A stretch of 64,000 nucleotides of DNA from Brevibacillus porteri (GCF_003013475.1 NZ_PXZO01000067.1:62001-126000); one strand, 5' to 3'. Shown: positions 1 through 8,398, counted from the stretch's first letter. The notes: generated from the sequence alone by a model not told the origin. Translations and numbers: made by a program.

Positions 1-314
1 AGGCGAAAGAAACGGATATTTTGGCGGCGCTCACCTCACTTCTGGTCATTGGCATATTGGTTCCGATTGCGGAGGAGATTTTGTTTCGCGGCGTGATTCA
101 GACTTATCTGGTTCGGAGAATCGGGCCCATTATGGGTATCTTCCTGAGCAGTTTCTGGTTTGGGCTCCTGCATATGGATATCGCTCTGTTCGCTCCGCTT
201 TTTGTCATTGGAATTCTACTCGGATTCGTTCGACATCGGTACCAATCAATTTGGGGAGCTGTTTTGTTGCATGCAGTGAACAACATGACAGGAGTACTTT
301 ACTACTTTCACTGA
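1..314 (+). CDS. CPBP-family intramembrane protease, C-terminal part
   Basis: The reading frame is open at the window's left edge (first full codon at base 3), so this is the 3' end of a longer gene and its start is not visible. The segment carries an E-E-I-L-F-R-G motif followed by two hydrophobic helices containing S-x-x-F-G-L-L-H and a late H-x-x-N-N. These are the conserved motifs 1-3 of the CPBP (CAAX protease and bacteriocin-processing, Abi) family, in which the paired Glu, the Arg and the later His/Asn form the membrane-embedded active site. Family members cleave prenylated or peptide substrates or act in bacteriocin self-immunity; the substrate here cannot be told. It ends 15 bases before yaaL, a position where B. 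subtilis has recR, so it is a local addition. Confidence 0.85.
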   Translation, partial: AKETDILAALTSLLVIGILVPIAEEILFRGVIQTYLVRRIGPIMGIFLSSFWFGLLHMDIALFAPLFVIGILLGFVRHRYQSIWGAVLLHAVNNMTGVLYYFH

Positions 315-329
315 GGGGGAAGCTTGCAG

Positions 330-560
330 GTGAGTAGGTGGAGAAAAAAAGCGCGGTTCGTGGTGGAATGGAATGAAGCGAGCTTGGATGTGGCAGTCAA
401 TCAGGCGCGAATGGACTGGCAGCATGCTCGCCATCTTGTGGAGATCAGTGAACCGGATGGCGGTTTGGATGATGTCATTTATTATTTGCATGTGACCGAA
501 AAGCGGTATATGTATTTGCTCGCGCAAGCAAAGCGCGAGAGGAATCGCCAACAGGCATAG
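330..560 (+). CDS. yaaL: YaaL family small protein (DUF2508)
   Basis: A 76-residue soluble, charged protein. The start M-S-R-W-R-K-K resembles the M-F-F-R-K-K opening of B. subtilis YaaL, and the C-terminus has the family's signature of an alternating acidic segment followed by E-K-R-Y-M-Y-L-L-x-Q-A-K. Function is unknown. I chose GTG at 330 because the GAGGGGGA Shine-Dalgarno at 313-320 lies nine bases upstream; the TTG at 324 is too close to it. It is followed 12 bases later by bofA, the same pair as in B. subtilis, which supports the assignment more strongly than the short sequence alone. Confidence 0.8.
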   Translation: MSRWRKKARFVVEWNEASLDVAVNQARMDWQHARHLVEISEPDGGLDDVIYYLHVTEKRYMYLLAQAKRERNRQQA

Positions 561-572
561 GAGGAAAAGCCG

Positions 573-839
573 ATGACTACAGGGTGGGTTATAGCACTGA
601 TTGTAGTTGGGATTTTGCTGGTGATTGCCGCCAGCAAATCTGTCACGGGCCCAATCAGGTGGATTGGATTGGGGATCATGCAAGTTGTAATTGGCGCACT
701 ATTGCTGTTTTTCACCAATCTGGTTGGAGAGTTGGCTAACTTCCACATCCCGATCAACCCGGTGACGGCTCTGCTCGTCGGACTTCTCCGCTTGCCTGGA
801 TTGGCGGCGTTGATTGTCATCAAGCTATGGGTTATGTAA
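573..839 (+). CDS. bofA: Pro-sigma-K processing inhibitor BofA
   Basis: An 88-residue membrane protein with two or three hydrophobic segments (about residues 4-20, 28-50 and 62-85) and the typical C-terminal N-P-x-T-A-L-x-V-G-x-L-x-x-P-G-L-A stretch of BofA. In B. subtilis BofA sits in the outer forespore membrane with SpoIVFA and holds the protease SpoIVFB inactive until the forespore signals, so that sigma-K is released at the right time. An AGGAGG Shine-Dalgarno sits just before the ATG. It follows yaaL closely, and no terminator is obvious before the convergent gene that ends at 856. Confidence 0.93.
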   Translation: MTTGWVIALIVVGILLVIAASKSVTGPIRWIGLGIMQVVIGALLLFFTNLVGELANFHIPINPVTALLVGLLRLPGLAALIVIKLWVM

Positions 840-855
840 AGGTGTATCGATTCGG

Positions 856-1383
856 TTATCCATCGGTAAGCAAAAAAGCAACGCCGCGATCCTCGTATTT
901 CACCCGGCTACGACTTGGCTGACGAAAGGAAGCAAGGAGGGCGAGGAGGCGTGGCAGCGCAACGATCAACGTTCCGGTGATCAAGGTGAGCGCGTATCCT
1001 TTCGAAAGCCACACATAAGCCCCGGCTGCTATCGCCATACTTCCCACGATTACCGTGAGCTCACTGCCCCGATAGACAGATAGCGGGATGGGAAGTGGAT
1101 AGCCTGCACCCCACCACGGAGAGACGAGCATATCGGCAGTTGTCTTTGGCTTATGGCCGCGTAGAAGGGCATACAGTCGAAATAAAACCAAATGACAGAT
1201 CGGTATTACAGGTAGAATCGCTAACGTCACAATCAGCGTATAAGCGGGTACTTGTAGCATGAAAGAGTGCGAAATAAGGGACAAGCCTAGTAACAACAGT
1301 TGAAAAAGGTAGCCGACGAATCGCCAGCGAAAACGATGGAGCAGCTTGTAGCTATAGATCGTATGGGCGGCGGTTTCCTTCAT
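856..1383 (-). CDS. Hypothetical polytopic membrane protein
   Basis: A 175-residue protein on the opposite strand from its neighbours. It shows four hydrophobic segments (about residues 22-42, 46-68, 112-130 and 132-152) separated by a basic loop containing L-L-R-G-H-K-P-K, and a hydrophilic tail. I recognise no family motif. The ATG at 1383 is preceded by AAGGAAGTG, a good ribosome-binding site. It is convergent with bofA and divergent from the next gene. B. subtilis has an rRNA operon and other genes in this interval, so it is lineage-specific content. The substrate or partner cannot be inferred. Confidence 0.6.
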   Translation of the reverse strand: MKETAAHTIYSYKLLHRFRWRFVGYLFQLLLLGLSLISHSFMLQVPAYTLIVTLAILPVIPICHLVLFRLYALLRGHKPKTTADMLVSPWWGAGYPLPIPLSVYRGSELTVIVGSMAIAAGAYVWLSKGYALTLITGTLIVALPRLLALLASFRQPSRSRVKYEDRGVAFLLTDG

Positions 1384-1484
1384 GAGAAGTCACTTCCTTT
1401 TACAGCGGTCTGGATGAATGAAAGTCTGCGTTTCCATTATCGCACAGTCGCAAATCTTGAGAAAGCTCATACAAGGAATGAAGC

Positions 1485-1522
1485 AAGCCGTTTGTCTAGC
1501 ATGACTGGACTGACGGCTTTTT
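1485..1522 (+). terminator. Rho-independent terminator-like hairpin
   Basis: AAGCCGT pairs with ACGGCTT, with a second GTC/GAC stem inside, followed by TTTTTG. It lies in the leader region of the gene starting at 1593. It could end rightward read-through from bofA (antisense to the membrane gene) or attenuate the downstream gene. Confidence 0.55.
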
Positions 1523-1592
1523 GTTATGGGTAGGATAAAAGGAACGATATGGAAACTGATTCGGTAGGGCGTGATGAGGAGGGAAGGAAAGC

Positions 1593-2582
1593 GTGAGGCT
1601 ATGGGTCATTTCAGAGGAGGTCGTAAACAGATTCGGCAATGAGCTCGGAGCGTGTGGGATTGAGCTGTCTGTTTACCAAACAGATTCCTCAGATGAAGTC
1701 GCTGATGGGTTTTTACTGACAAAAGAGACTGATGGCAAGCTTTTGCAGGAAAGGATGCAACAGCTGGGAACGGGGCCATGGCTCACACTTGTCTACGGAA
1801 GCGACGTGCCATACGACTGGGCGAATACTTTACATGCCCAATACGAGCAAACCGGGGAACACGAGGTCATTCGCATGGCGTTATTTACCCACGAGCGTGC
1901 TTTGCTTGGAGGGGAACCCAATGGGAGATGGATGCGGTTCCTCTGTAAGCAGCTCGCTCGCTACTCACTGGTATCGATGGTATGTGGGATGCGTGAGGTG
2001 GATGAAGTGCTTCGGCAATTACCGCGCTATTTGGCGTGGAAGGAGCAGTTCTACATCAAACTTGGTGCCAGCTGCGATGAGAAAGGAATTTCTCTGCTAC
2101 AAGTTAGTCGCGCGCTCGGTATGGACAAACGAATCGGTCAGGGCTGGCTCTACCCTTCCCGTCAAGACTCTTCCTTCATCGTTCGATGGCTTGAAAAAGA
2201 ATGCAGGCTCGTTCTACAAAAAGTGAATATACAGCGGATCGTACTTTGGGGAGAGGACTGGCTATGGGAGCATATGTCTTCTGACTGGTTGGCTGAAAAA
2301 GACGTTGCGGTGTACACCGGAGAGGACAAGCCAATTCCGAACAAATGGATGATGGGTTGGACGCTATACGATTCGTGGCAGGATGCTGTAAAGGATGCGG
2401 ATTTACTCGTGATCGGAAATGCCGCGGGAACGACCATTGCAGAGCTGCCGTTACCCGAGCTGGTTAACGCGATGAGGCAGTCCTACGTCATTGATGCGGC
2501 AGCTTGCTTCCCTGTGCAGGAAGCCCAGTCCTATTTCCAAGCCTACCGAGCTATCGGCGAAAACACGAACGTTTGGGAATGA
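1593..2582 (+). CDS. Degenerate UDP-sugar dehydrogenase-like protein
   Basis: A 329-residue protein that I read as a shortened, decayed member of the UDP-glucose/GDP-mannose dehydrogenase family. Residues 1-35 keep the beta-alpha-beta outline of the NAD domain but lack the G-x-G-Y-V-G glycines. Residues about 125-185 match the central dimerisation helix (a run like K-L-G-A-x-C-x-E-K-G-I, then S-R-A-L-G-M-D-K-R-I-G). Residues about 235-329 match the UDP-binding C-terminal domain (Y-D-S-W-Q-D-A-V-K-D-A-D-L-L-V-I-G and a late V-I-D-A-A). The active-site G-G-S-C-F-P-K-D loop is missing, and real enzymes run about 430-450 residues. It is therefore probably non-catalytic. GTG at 1593 has a strong GAGGAGGGAAGG Shine-Dalgarno. 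Homology is inferred by eye and moderately sure; function is unknown. Confidence 0.6.
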   Translation: MRLWVISEEVVNRFGNELGACGIELSVYQTDSSDEVADGFLLTKETDGKLLQERMQQLGTGPWLTLVYGSDVPYDWANTLHAQYEQTGEHEVIRMALFTHERALLGGEPNGRWMRFLCKQLARYSLVSMVCGMREVDEVLRQLPRYLAWKEQFYIKLGASCDEKGISLLQVSRALGMDKRIGQGWLYPSRQDSSFIVRWLEKECRLVLQKVNIQRIVLWGEDWLWEHMSSDWLAEKDVAVYTGEDKPIPNKWMMGWTLYDSWQDAVKDADLLVIGNAAGTTIAELPLPELVNAMRQSYVIDAAACFPVQEAQSYFQAYRAIGENTNVWE

Positions 2583-2642
2583 TGCTGATTATAATAGGGT
2601 ATAATGGTTGATATATTGAGGAAAAGGGCAGGCGTTTTCACT

Positions 2643-2825
2643 ATGGAAAAAGTTGCTCAGCGATGTATCGTCTGTGAACAGGAGCAGAATGACGGAATCG
2701 CCATTTGTGAGCAGTTTATCTGTCAACGGTGCGAACAGGAAATGGTCAATACCGATGTACAGGATGAAAAGTATCCATTTTTTATTCATCAGATGAGACG
2801 CATTTGGTTGCGAAAAGATGCGTGA
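2643..2825 (+). CDS. csfB: Anti-sigma-G factor Gin (CsfB)
   Basis: A 60-residue zinc-finger protein with two C-x-x-C pairs (C-I-V-C near the start and C-x-x-x-x-I-C-x-x-C in the middle) and a tail of the F-F-I-H-Q-M-R-R type, as in B. subtilis CsfB. Gin binds zinc, dimerises and inhibits sigma-G (and sigma-E) so that late forespore genes are not switched on early. I chose the internal ATG at 2643 because a GAGGAAAAGGGCAGG stretch lies just upstream and the family begins close to the first C-x-x-C. The upstream ATG at 2604 has no ribosome-binding site and overlaps a TATAAT-like sequence at 2599-2604. It lies between bofA and yaaO, as in B. subtilis. Confidence 0.88.
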   Translation: MEKVAQRCIVCEQEQNDGIAICEQFICQRCEQEMVNTDVQDEKYPFFIHQMRRIWLRKDA

Positions 2826-2832
2826 AGAAAGA

Positions 2833-2863
2833 AGGCATCGGTGCATTCCGGTGTCTTTTTTTT
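2833..2863 (+). terminator. Rho-independent terminator after csfB
   Basis: AGGCATCGG pairs with CCGGTGTCT (two wobble pairs) around a short loop, followed directly by eight T residues. It separates csfB from yaaO. Confidence 0.8.
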
Positions 2864-2929
2864 GCTGGCCTCATGCGTGTCCAAATCATGCTAAAATAGG
2901 GGAATAAAAATAAAGGACGTGAGTCGCGC

Positions 2930-4402
2930 GTGTTGGAGAGAGATGTTGAATTTCGGGAGCGACAAAAGCGTGCGCCCCTTTATGAACAGCTTGAACGGCA
3001 CGCCAAGCATCGGCCGCATCCGTTTCATGTGCCAGGACATAAAATGGGCCACAGCTTTGACAACCATGCCAAAAATCGCTTTCAAGACATATTGGAGCTG
3101 GATGTAACGGAAATTAGCGGGACAGATGACCTGCATCAGCCACAAGGTGTCATTGCAGAAGCGCAGGATTTGGCGGCGCAAGCCTTCCATGCGGAACAGA
3201 CAAAGTTTTTGATCGGGGGAAGTACAGTAGGAAATATCGCTCTCATCATGACGGTATGCAGACCGGGCGACAAGATTCTCGTACAACGCAATTGCCATAA
3301 GTCTGTATTCAACGGCATTATGATGGCGAGAGCAACCCCGATCTTTTTAGTACCTGCTGTCGATCTGGCAACAGGAGTCGCTGCGGGTGTAAGGCGCGAA
3401 GATGTAGAGCGTGCGTTGCTTGCACACCCCGATGCCAAGGCATTGTTTTTGACGAATCCTACCTACTATGGGATGGGTATCGATTTGGCGAAAATGGCGG
3501 CTACGGTTCATCGGTTTGATGTACCGCTTTTGATAGACGAAGCTCACGGTGCCCACTACGGGTTTCATCCTGCCTTTCCGCGTTCTGCTATGCAGGAAGG
3601 TGCGGATGCTTCGGTCCAATCGACGCACAAAATGGGAACGGCGATGACGATGTCCTCGATGTTGCATATTCAGGGGGAGCGGATTGATCGTGAACGGTTG
3701 TTCCGTCATCTTGCTATGCTTCAGTCTTCCAGCCCGTCGTATGTGCTGATGGCTTCACTCGATTTAGCCAGACGTCATATGGCGCTTGCGGCGACCGAAG
3801 AGTGGAACAGGGTGTTGCCACTTTTGGACAAGTTTCGAGAGCGACTCGATCGACTGGACTGGCTGGATTGGCCGCGGCTGTCCACGAACAGCGTATACGC
3901 TACGCTTGACCCGTTGAAGCTGTTTTTCCATTTGCGAACGGCCCAATTCAGTGGATTTGAGTTGCAGAAGTGGATGGAAAAGCACGGGATTTTCTCGGAG
4001 CTGGCGGATGATTCTCATGTACTCCTTGCAGCCTCGACAGGAACATCCTCCCGTGACTTGGACGCTTTGTGGAGACTTTTTGAATCGATGGCGCCACAAG
4101 TAGAACCAGGGGAGGAACGCGTTCTTTTGACGGGAGTTGTGTCGTCCCATTATTTGCGCGAGCAGGCATTGCCGATGCATGAAGCCGTTGACTGCCCAAT
4201 GGAGTCGATTCTTTTGGAGCAGGCTCTGGGACGCATTGTGGCAGAGATGGTGATTCCATATCCGCCAGGGATTCCAGTGTTGGTGCCAGGCGAGCGGATC
4301 GATGAAGAAAGTCTGACGATGCTGAAGGAATTGGCGAGAGGACAAACGCGATTCCATGGCGTACAGGACGACCAGCTACAAACGATACAGGTTTTACGAT
4401 AA
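2930..4402 (+). CDS. yaaO: Orn/Lys/Arg decarboxylase family PLP enzyme (YaaO)
   Basis: A 490-residue pyridoxal-phosphate enzyme of the aspartate-aminotransferase fold, in the ornithine/lysine/arginine decarboxylase family. Visible motifs: P-x-H-V-P-G-H-K-x-G near residue 35, a G-G-S-T-x-G-N phosphate-binding turn near 97, D-E-A-H-G-A-H (the PLP-contacting Asp and His) near 204, and Q-S-T-H-K-M-G with the Schiff-base lysine near 235. The C-terminal decarboxylase domain (P-Y-P-P-G-I-P-x-x-x-P-G-E) is present near 440. The true amino-acid substrate of YaaO is not settled, so I do not assign one. GTG start with an AAAGGACG ribosome-binding site. It precedes tmk as in B. subtilis. Confidence 0.9.
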   Translation: MLERDVEFRERQKRAPLYEQLERHAKHRPHPFHVPGHKMGHSFDNHAKNRFQDILELDVTEISGTDDLHQPQGVIAEAQDLAAQAFHAEQTKFLIGGSTVGNIALIMTVCRPGDKILVQRNCHKSVFNGIMMARATPIFLVPAVDLATGVAAGVRREDVERALLAHPDAKALFLTNPTYYGMGIDLAKMAATVHRFDVPLLIDEAHGAHYGFHPAFPRSAMQEGADASVQSTHKMGTAMTMSSMLHIQGERIDRERLFRHLAMLQSSSPSYVLMASLDLARRHMALAATEEWNRVLPLLDKFRERLDRLDWLDWPRLSTNSVYATLDPLKLFFHLRTAQFSGFELQKWMEKHGIFSELADDSHVLLAASTGTSSRDLDALWRLFESMAPQVEPGEERVLLTGVVSSHYLREQALPMHEAVDCPMESILLEQALGRIVAEMVIPYPPGIPVLVPGERIDEESLTMLKELARGQTRFHGVQDDQLQTIQVLR

Positions 4403-4441
4403 TCTAAGCAACTGGCCTGCTACAACAGGGGTGGAAGGAGT

Positions 4442-5083
4442 ATGGAAGTGGCAACAGGAAAGAAAGGCCGATTTATTACGATAGAAGGCGGAGAAGGGGC
4501 CGGAAAATCCACCGTCATCGCCAAGCTGTACGAAGAGCTGAAGGCGCGTGGAGTCGATGTACTTTTGACTCGTGAGCCCGGTGGAATTGATATCGCCGAA
4601 AAAATCCGGGAAATTATTTTGAATCCGGCCCACACACAGATGGATGAAAGAACCGAGGCTCTCTTGTATGCGGCAGCACGTGGTCAGCATTTAGCGGAAA
4701 AGGTGTTACCTGCTTTGGCAGAGGGCAAGCTGGTACTGTGCGACCGTTTTATCGACAGTAGCCTTGCCTATCAAGGACATGCGCGGGGATTGGGCATTGA
4801 TGCTGTCTACCAGATTAACCGATTTGCTGTTGGTGATTGCATGCCGGAATTGACCTTGTTCTTTGATGTACAGCCCGAAATCGGATTGGCGCGGATTAAT
4901 GCCTCCCGTGGACGCGAAGTGAATCGTCTCGATCTGGAAGGGATGCGTTTCCATGAGCTTGTTCGGGAAGGGTATCAGCTGGTTATGGAACGCGACCCAG
5001 AACGTTTTGTCGTGATTGATGCCGAGCAGCCGATGGAACATGTATATCAATCTGCCCTACAGGCACTGCTAGACAGGTTATAA
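4442..5083 (+). CDS. tmk: Thymidylate kinase
   Basis: A 213-residue dTMP kinase that makes dTDP for DNA synthesis. It shows the P-loop G-G-E-G-A-G-K-S-T near residue 16, the D-R-F-I-D-S-S-L-A-Y-Q-G segment near 99 (family DR[FY]xxSxxAYQ motif), T-R-E-P-G-G for the nucleotide-binding Arg, and a lid region. Length is normal for the family. A GGAAGGAG Shine-Dalgarno precedes ATG 4442. It lies 39 bases after yaaO. The 171-base gap that follows has a TATAAT at 5155-5160 without a clear -35 box, perhaps the promoter of the next operon. Confidence 0.96.
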   Translation: MEVATGKKGRFITIEGGEGAGKSTVIAKLYEELKARGVDVLLTREPGGIDIAEKIREIILNPAHTQMDERTEALLYAAARGQHLAEKVLPALAEGKLVLCDRFIDSSLAYQGHARGLGIDAVYQINRFAVGDCMPELTLFFDVQPEIGLARINASRGREVNRLDLEGMRFHELVREGYQLVMERDPERFVVIDAEQPMEHVYQSALQALLDRL

Positions 5084-5254
5084 ATGGTTGTTCAAAAAGT
5101 CGTCTTTTGATCAAGCTGTAAGGTTCCCTGTACCGCAGGATGATGTACATGCTGTATAATATGTTTAAGCGAAATAACGTACCAAGCCTACGTGTTTTTC
5201 ATACAATAAAGAAGTCAAATTGGGAATTGATCATGGGAGAAAGGGTGATAGCCG

Positions 5255-5584
5255 ATGAAAATGGTAGTTGCGGTCGTCCAAGATAAAGACAGTGGTCGTC
5301 TGTCTCAACAATTGGTGAAAAAAGGTTTTCGTGCTACGAAGCTGGCTAGTACGGGTAGCTTTTTACGCGCCGGTAACACAACTTTTTTGATCGGAACGTC
5401 TGACGAAAGTGTCCCGGAAGTAATCGACATCATTGCGCATAATTGCAAATCCCGCAAACAAATGGTCACTCCCGTCTCTCCACTCAGTAATGCTGTAGAC
5501 TCGTTCATGCCATATCCGCTGGAAGTACAGGTGGGTGGTGCGGCAGTATTCGTATTGGATGTCGGAGAGTTCCACTCATTTTAG
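5255..5584 (+). CDS. darA: Cyclic di-AMP receptor protein DarA (PstA/YaaQ)
   Basis: A 109-residue PII-like protein. The start K-M-V-V-A-V-V-Q-D-K-D, the T-K-L-A-S-T-G-S-F-L-R-A-G-N-T-T turn and the F-H-S-F ending are hallmarks of the DarA/PstA/YaaQ c-di-AMP-binding family, which forms trimers with the nucleotide between subunits. Its downstream targets are not established. The gene sits between tmk and yaaR, the conserved order. ATG 5255 has an AGAAAGGGTGAT ribosome-binding site. Confidence 0.93.
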   Translation: MKMVVAVVQDKDSGRLSQQLVKKGFRATKLASTGSFLRAGNTTFLIGTSDESVPEVIDIIAHNCKSRKQMVTPVSPLSNAVDSFMPYPLEVQVGGAAVFVLDVGEFHSF

Positions 5585-5674
5585 TGGTTCCTTCTCTCTT
5601 TTTTTGCAACTTTCGTATATACTTGATCTCATGGGGATAAACCCTGTATTGGATCGGGCGACGGAGGTGGCGAT

Positions 5675-6121
5675 ATGAAAATCAGTGATGGGTTACGGCC
5701 TAAACTGGACTTGATTAAAACGACGGATTCACGTAAGAATCCTCAACTGGAAAAGCTGAATTTTGGCACGATGATTCAAGGAGAAGACGAACGTATGTCT
5801 CAGGAGAAGCTTACCCGGCTACTGACAGACATAGACAGGCAGGGACAGATTCTTGCTCGTTCCCGCGCCGTTCGTGACTTCTATGCTTATAAAAATCTCG
5901 TCAAGCAGTTCATGGAAGAGGCTGTGAAGTTTGGCATTGCCTTGGACGATAGACGAGGAATGAATCGGCGTGGCCGAAGCAGGCTGTACAAAATCGTCAA
6001 AGAGGTGGATGCAGAGCTGCTCAAACTGACAGATGAGCTCTTGAGCGAGCAGGCACCAACGATTGATTTGTTAGCCAGGATTGGCGAAATCCGCGGCATG
6101 TTGATCAATTTGTATTTTTAG
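5675..6121 (+). CDS. yaaR: YaaR family protein (DUF327)
   Basis: A 148-residue, helical, charged protein of the DUF327/YaaR family. Seen are the family's L-L-x-x-I-D-x-Q-G-x-x-L middle, a V-R-D-F-x-x-Y-K-x-L-V-K-x-F-M stretch and the ending I-R-G-M-L-I-N-L-Y-F. No enzymatic motif is present and the function is unknown. It is read with holB, 17 bases downstream, and has a GGAGGTGGCG ribosome-binding site. The order yaaQ-yaaR-holB-yaaT is conserved. Confidence 0.88.
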   Translation: MKISDGLRPKLDLIKTTDSRKNPQLEKLNFGTMIQGEDERMSQEKLTRLLTDIDRQGQILARSRAVRDFYAYKNLVKQFMEEAVKFGIALDDRRGMNRRGRSRLYKIVKEVDAELLKLTDELLSEQAPTIDLLARIGEIRGMLINLYF

Positions 6122-6137
6122 TGGGTGTGAAACCATC

Positions 6138-7118
6138 ATGACATGGACCCGTTTTTCTCAGCAGCCACGAGCACAGGAACTGCTGTATCATAGTTTGCGC
6201 AACGAACGACTGGCACACGCCTACTTGCTGGCGGGTCCCAAAGGTTCAGGTAAAAAGCAGATGGCCCTGCATCTGGCGAAGTCCCTTTTTTGTTCGGAAA
6301 GGGAGGCAGACGCCTGCGGGGCCTGTGTTACATGCAGGCGCATAGAGGGTGGCAATCACCCGGATGTGTTGTTTATTACGCCTGATGGGGCTTCGATTAA
6401 AATCGACCAGATCCGTTCATTGCAAAAAGAAATGGCGATGCGCGCTGTCGAGTCGTCACGCAAGGTATATATCATCGAGCACGTCGATAAAATGACGACA
6501 CAGGCTGCCAACAGTCTGCTCAAGTTTCTGGAGGAACCGCCCGCCGGTGTACTGGCACTGCTTTTGACAGAGCACAGCCATGCGATTCTTCCTACGATTT
6601 TATCTCGATGCCAAATCGTTCAATTTTCACCACTTTCTGCAGAATTGATTGCGGAAAAGTTGCGTGCAGAGGGCGTTTTAGCGGGAATGGCGCAGGTTGC
6701 TTCCCACATTACGACAAATGTGGAAGAAGCCATGACACTCAGCCAATCAGAATCGTTTGCACAGCTAAGAAATCTAGTGATACAATTGGTGCAGGAGTGT
6801 AAACAGCGCAATTCATCTGCACTCTTAACGATCCATGATATGTTGCAAAAGAGCGACAAAAGTAAAGAGGAACTACCCCTCTTTTTAGATTTGCTCATCC
6901 TTTGGCTGCGCGATATCCTGTATTTGCAAGTAGGCAGGCATGCCCATCTCATTAACAGCGACCAACAGGATGTGCTGCAAGGACAAGCACTGGTATGGAC
7001 AAAAGCTGAGCTCTTGCGTGGGATAGATTTGGTCATGGAGACGAAAAATCGGATAGAGCGAAATGCCAACGCACAGTTGGCTCTTGAGCGGTTGGTTCTT
7101 CAATTCCAGGAGGGATAA
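6138..7118 (+). CDS. holB: DNA polymerase III subunit delta'
   Basis: A 326-residue clamp-loader subunit with an AAA+ fold. It shows a P-loop-like G-P-K-G-S-G-K-K-Q near residue 34, a zinc module (C-S-E then C-G-A-C-x-x-C) near 51-67, I-I-E-H-V-D-K-M in the Walker B position and L-L-K-F-L-E-E-P-P. The residue after the P-loop lysine is Lys rather than Ser/Thr; delta' subunits often do not hydrolyse ATP, so this fits. It assembles with tau/gamma and delta to open and load the beta clamp. It lies immediately before ricT (3 bases), so the two are surely co-transcribed. Confidence 0.93.
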   Translation: MTWTRFSQQPRAQELLYHSLRNERLAHAYLLAGPKGSGKKQMALHLAKSLFCSEREADACGACVTCRRIEGGNHPDVLFITPDGASIKIDQIRSLQKEMAMRAVESSRKVYIIEHVDKMTTQAANSLLKFLEEPPAGVLALLLTEHSHAILPTILSRCQIVQFSPLSAELIAEKLRAEGVLAGMAQVASHITTNVEEAMTLSQSESFAQLRNLVIQLVQECKQRNSSALLTIHDMLQKSDKSKEELPLFLDLLILWLRDILYLQVGRHAHLINSDQQDVLQGQALVWTKAELLRGIDLVMETKNRIERNANAQLALERLVLQFQEG

Positions 7119-7121
7119 CCC

Positions 7122-7937
7122 TTGTACGAGGTTGTTGGGGTCCGCTTTAAAAAAGCGGGCAAAATATATTACTTCGACCCTGACCGACTGCCGATTGAGC
7201 AAGACTGCACCGTCATCGTTGAAACGGCGCGAGGGGTCGAGTTTGGTAAGGTCGTCATTGGCAAAAAAGAAGTAGCTGAGTCTGATGTCGTATTGCCGCT
7301 GAAAAAGGTCATTCGGATGGCAGACGAGCGAGATGCAAAACAGGTGGATGAAAACAAGCAAGCCGCCAAGAATGCTTTTGCTGTATGTCAGACGAAGATC
7401 AAAGAGCACAAGCTCGATATGAAGCTGGTCGATGTGGAATACACGTTTGACCGCAACAAGATTATCTTTTATTTCACCGCTGACGGCAGGGTTGATTTCC
7501 GTGAGCTGGTAAAAGACCTCGCCTCCGTATTCCGTACCCGAATTGAGCTTCGCCAGATCGGTGTGCGTGACGAAGCCAAAATGCTTGGCGGGATCGGGCC
7601 TTGTGGCAGGTTGCTTTGCTGTTCGACGTTCCTCGGCGATTTCGAGCCTGTCTCGATCAAAATGGCCAAGGACCAAAATCTTTCGTTGAATCCAGCCAAA
7701 ATCTCTGGTCTATGCGGCCGGTTGATGTGCTGTTTAAAATACGAGAACGACAACTATGAAAGCTCGAAGGATGAGATGCCGGACATTGGCAAAATGGTCA
7801 CCACCCCGATGGGAAATGGACGAGTCGTTTCCGTAAACGTACTTGATCAATCTGTCCAAGTAGAGCTTTCAATCGACAAGCGTGTCACCGAATTTGGATT
7901 GGATGAGATTGCGATAGGTCTCCCCACCTTTGAATAA
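7122..7937 (+). CDS. ricT: PSP1-domain protein RicT (YaaT)
   Basis: A 271-residue protein with a PSP1 domain over residues about 60-150 and a cysteine cluster (C-G-R-L-L-C-C-S-T near 160 and C-G-R-L-M-C-C near 200). In B. subtilis this protein joins RicA and RicF in the Y-complex, which carries iron-sulphur clusters and redirects RNase Y cleavage, affecting competence, biofilm formation and the sporulation phosphorelay. The start is TTG at 7122, just after GGAGG at 7110-7114. The gene follows holB and precedes yabA, the conserved order. Confidence 0.92.
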   Translation: MYEVVGVRFKKAGKIYYFDPDRLPIEQDCTVIVETARGVEFGKVVIGKKEVAESDVVLPLKKVIRMADERDAKQVDENKQAAKNAFAVCQTKIKEHKLDMKLVDVEYTFDRNKIIFYFTADGRVDFRELVKDLASVFRTRIELRQIGVRDEAKMLGGIGPCGRLLCCSTFLGDFEPVSIKMAKDQNLSLNPAKISGLCGRLMCCLKYENDNYESSKDEMPDIGKMVTTPMGNGRVVSVNVLDQSVQVELSIDKRVTEFGLDEIAIGLPTFE

Positions 7938-7965
7938 AGCGTGGGGGTAGGGGAGAGGTGAGCTA

Positions 7966-8337
7966 GTGGACAAACGGGAAATCTTCGTCAAGATGGCGAG
8001 CATTGAAGAACGTATTGGTGACCTTTATAAAGAAATTGGTGAACTGAAAGACGTCATCGTTGTTTTGATGGAGGAAAACGCCCAATTACTCGTTGAAAAC
8101 CAGCACCTTCGCAACCGACTAGACAGGAAAAAGATCGGCGCCCAAGCAAAACAAAAGGGAACAAGCCCTGTCGCGAAGGAAAAAGCCAAAAAGGCAGTGG
8201 TCGGAGAAGGATATGACAACCTCGCCCGTTTGTACGCGGAAGGATTTCATATTTGCAATGTGCATTTCGGCAGCCTGCGAAAAGAAGGGGATTGCCTGTT
8301 CTGTCTCTCATTCCTGAGCGGCGGCCCTCAAAAATAA
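7966..8337 (+). CDS. yabA: Replication initiation control protein YabA
   Basis: A 123-residue protein with an N-terminal coiled coil (about residues 5-55, rich in E, L and K), a basic linker, and a C-terminal zinc domain with F-H-I-C-N then C-L-F-C. YabA bridges DnaA and the DnaN clamp and limits re-initiation at oriC; zinc holds the tetramer together. The GTG start is preceded by GGGAGAGGTGAG. The strong hairpin at 8362-8398 ends this operon. Confidence 0.93.
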   Translation: MDKREIFVKMASIEERIGDLYKEIGELKDVIVVLMEENAQLLVENQHLRNRLDRKKIGAQAKQKGTSPVAKEKAKKAVVGEGYDNLARLYAEGFHICNVHFGSLRKEGDCLFCLSFLSGGPQK

Positions 8338-8361
8338 GCGGTGAGTAACCAGCACCACATG

Positions 8362-8398
8362 AAAAAGCGACCTGGGCCACGTGTCAGGTCGCTTTTTT
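8362..8398 (+). terminator. Rho-independent terminator after yabA
   Basis: AAAAAGCGACCTG pairs with CAGGTCGCTTTTTT around a ten-base loop; the T-run follows directly. It closes the tmk/darA-to-yabA unit. Confidence 0.9.
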
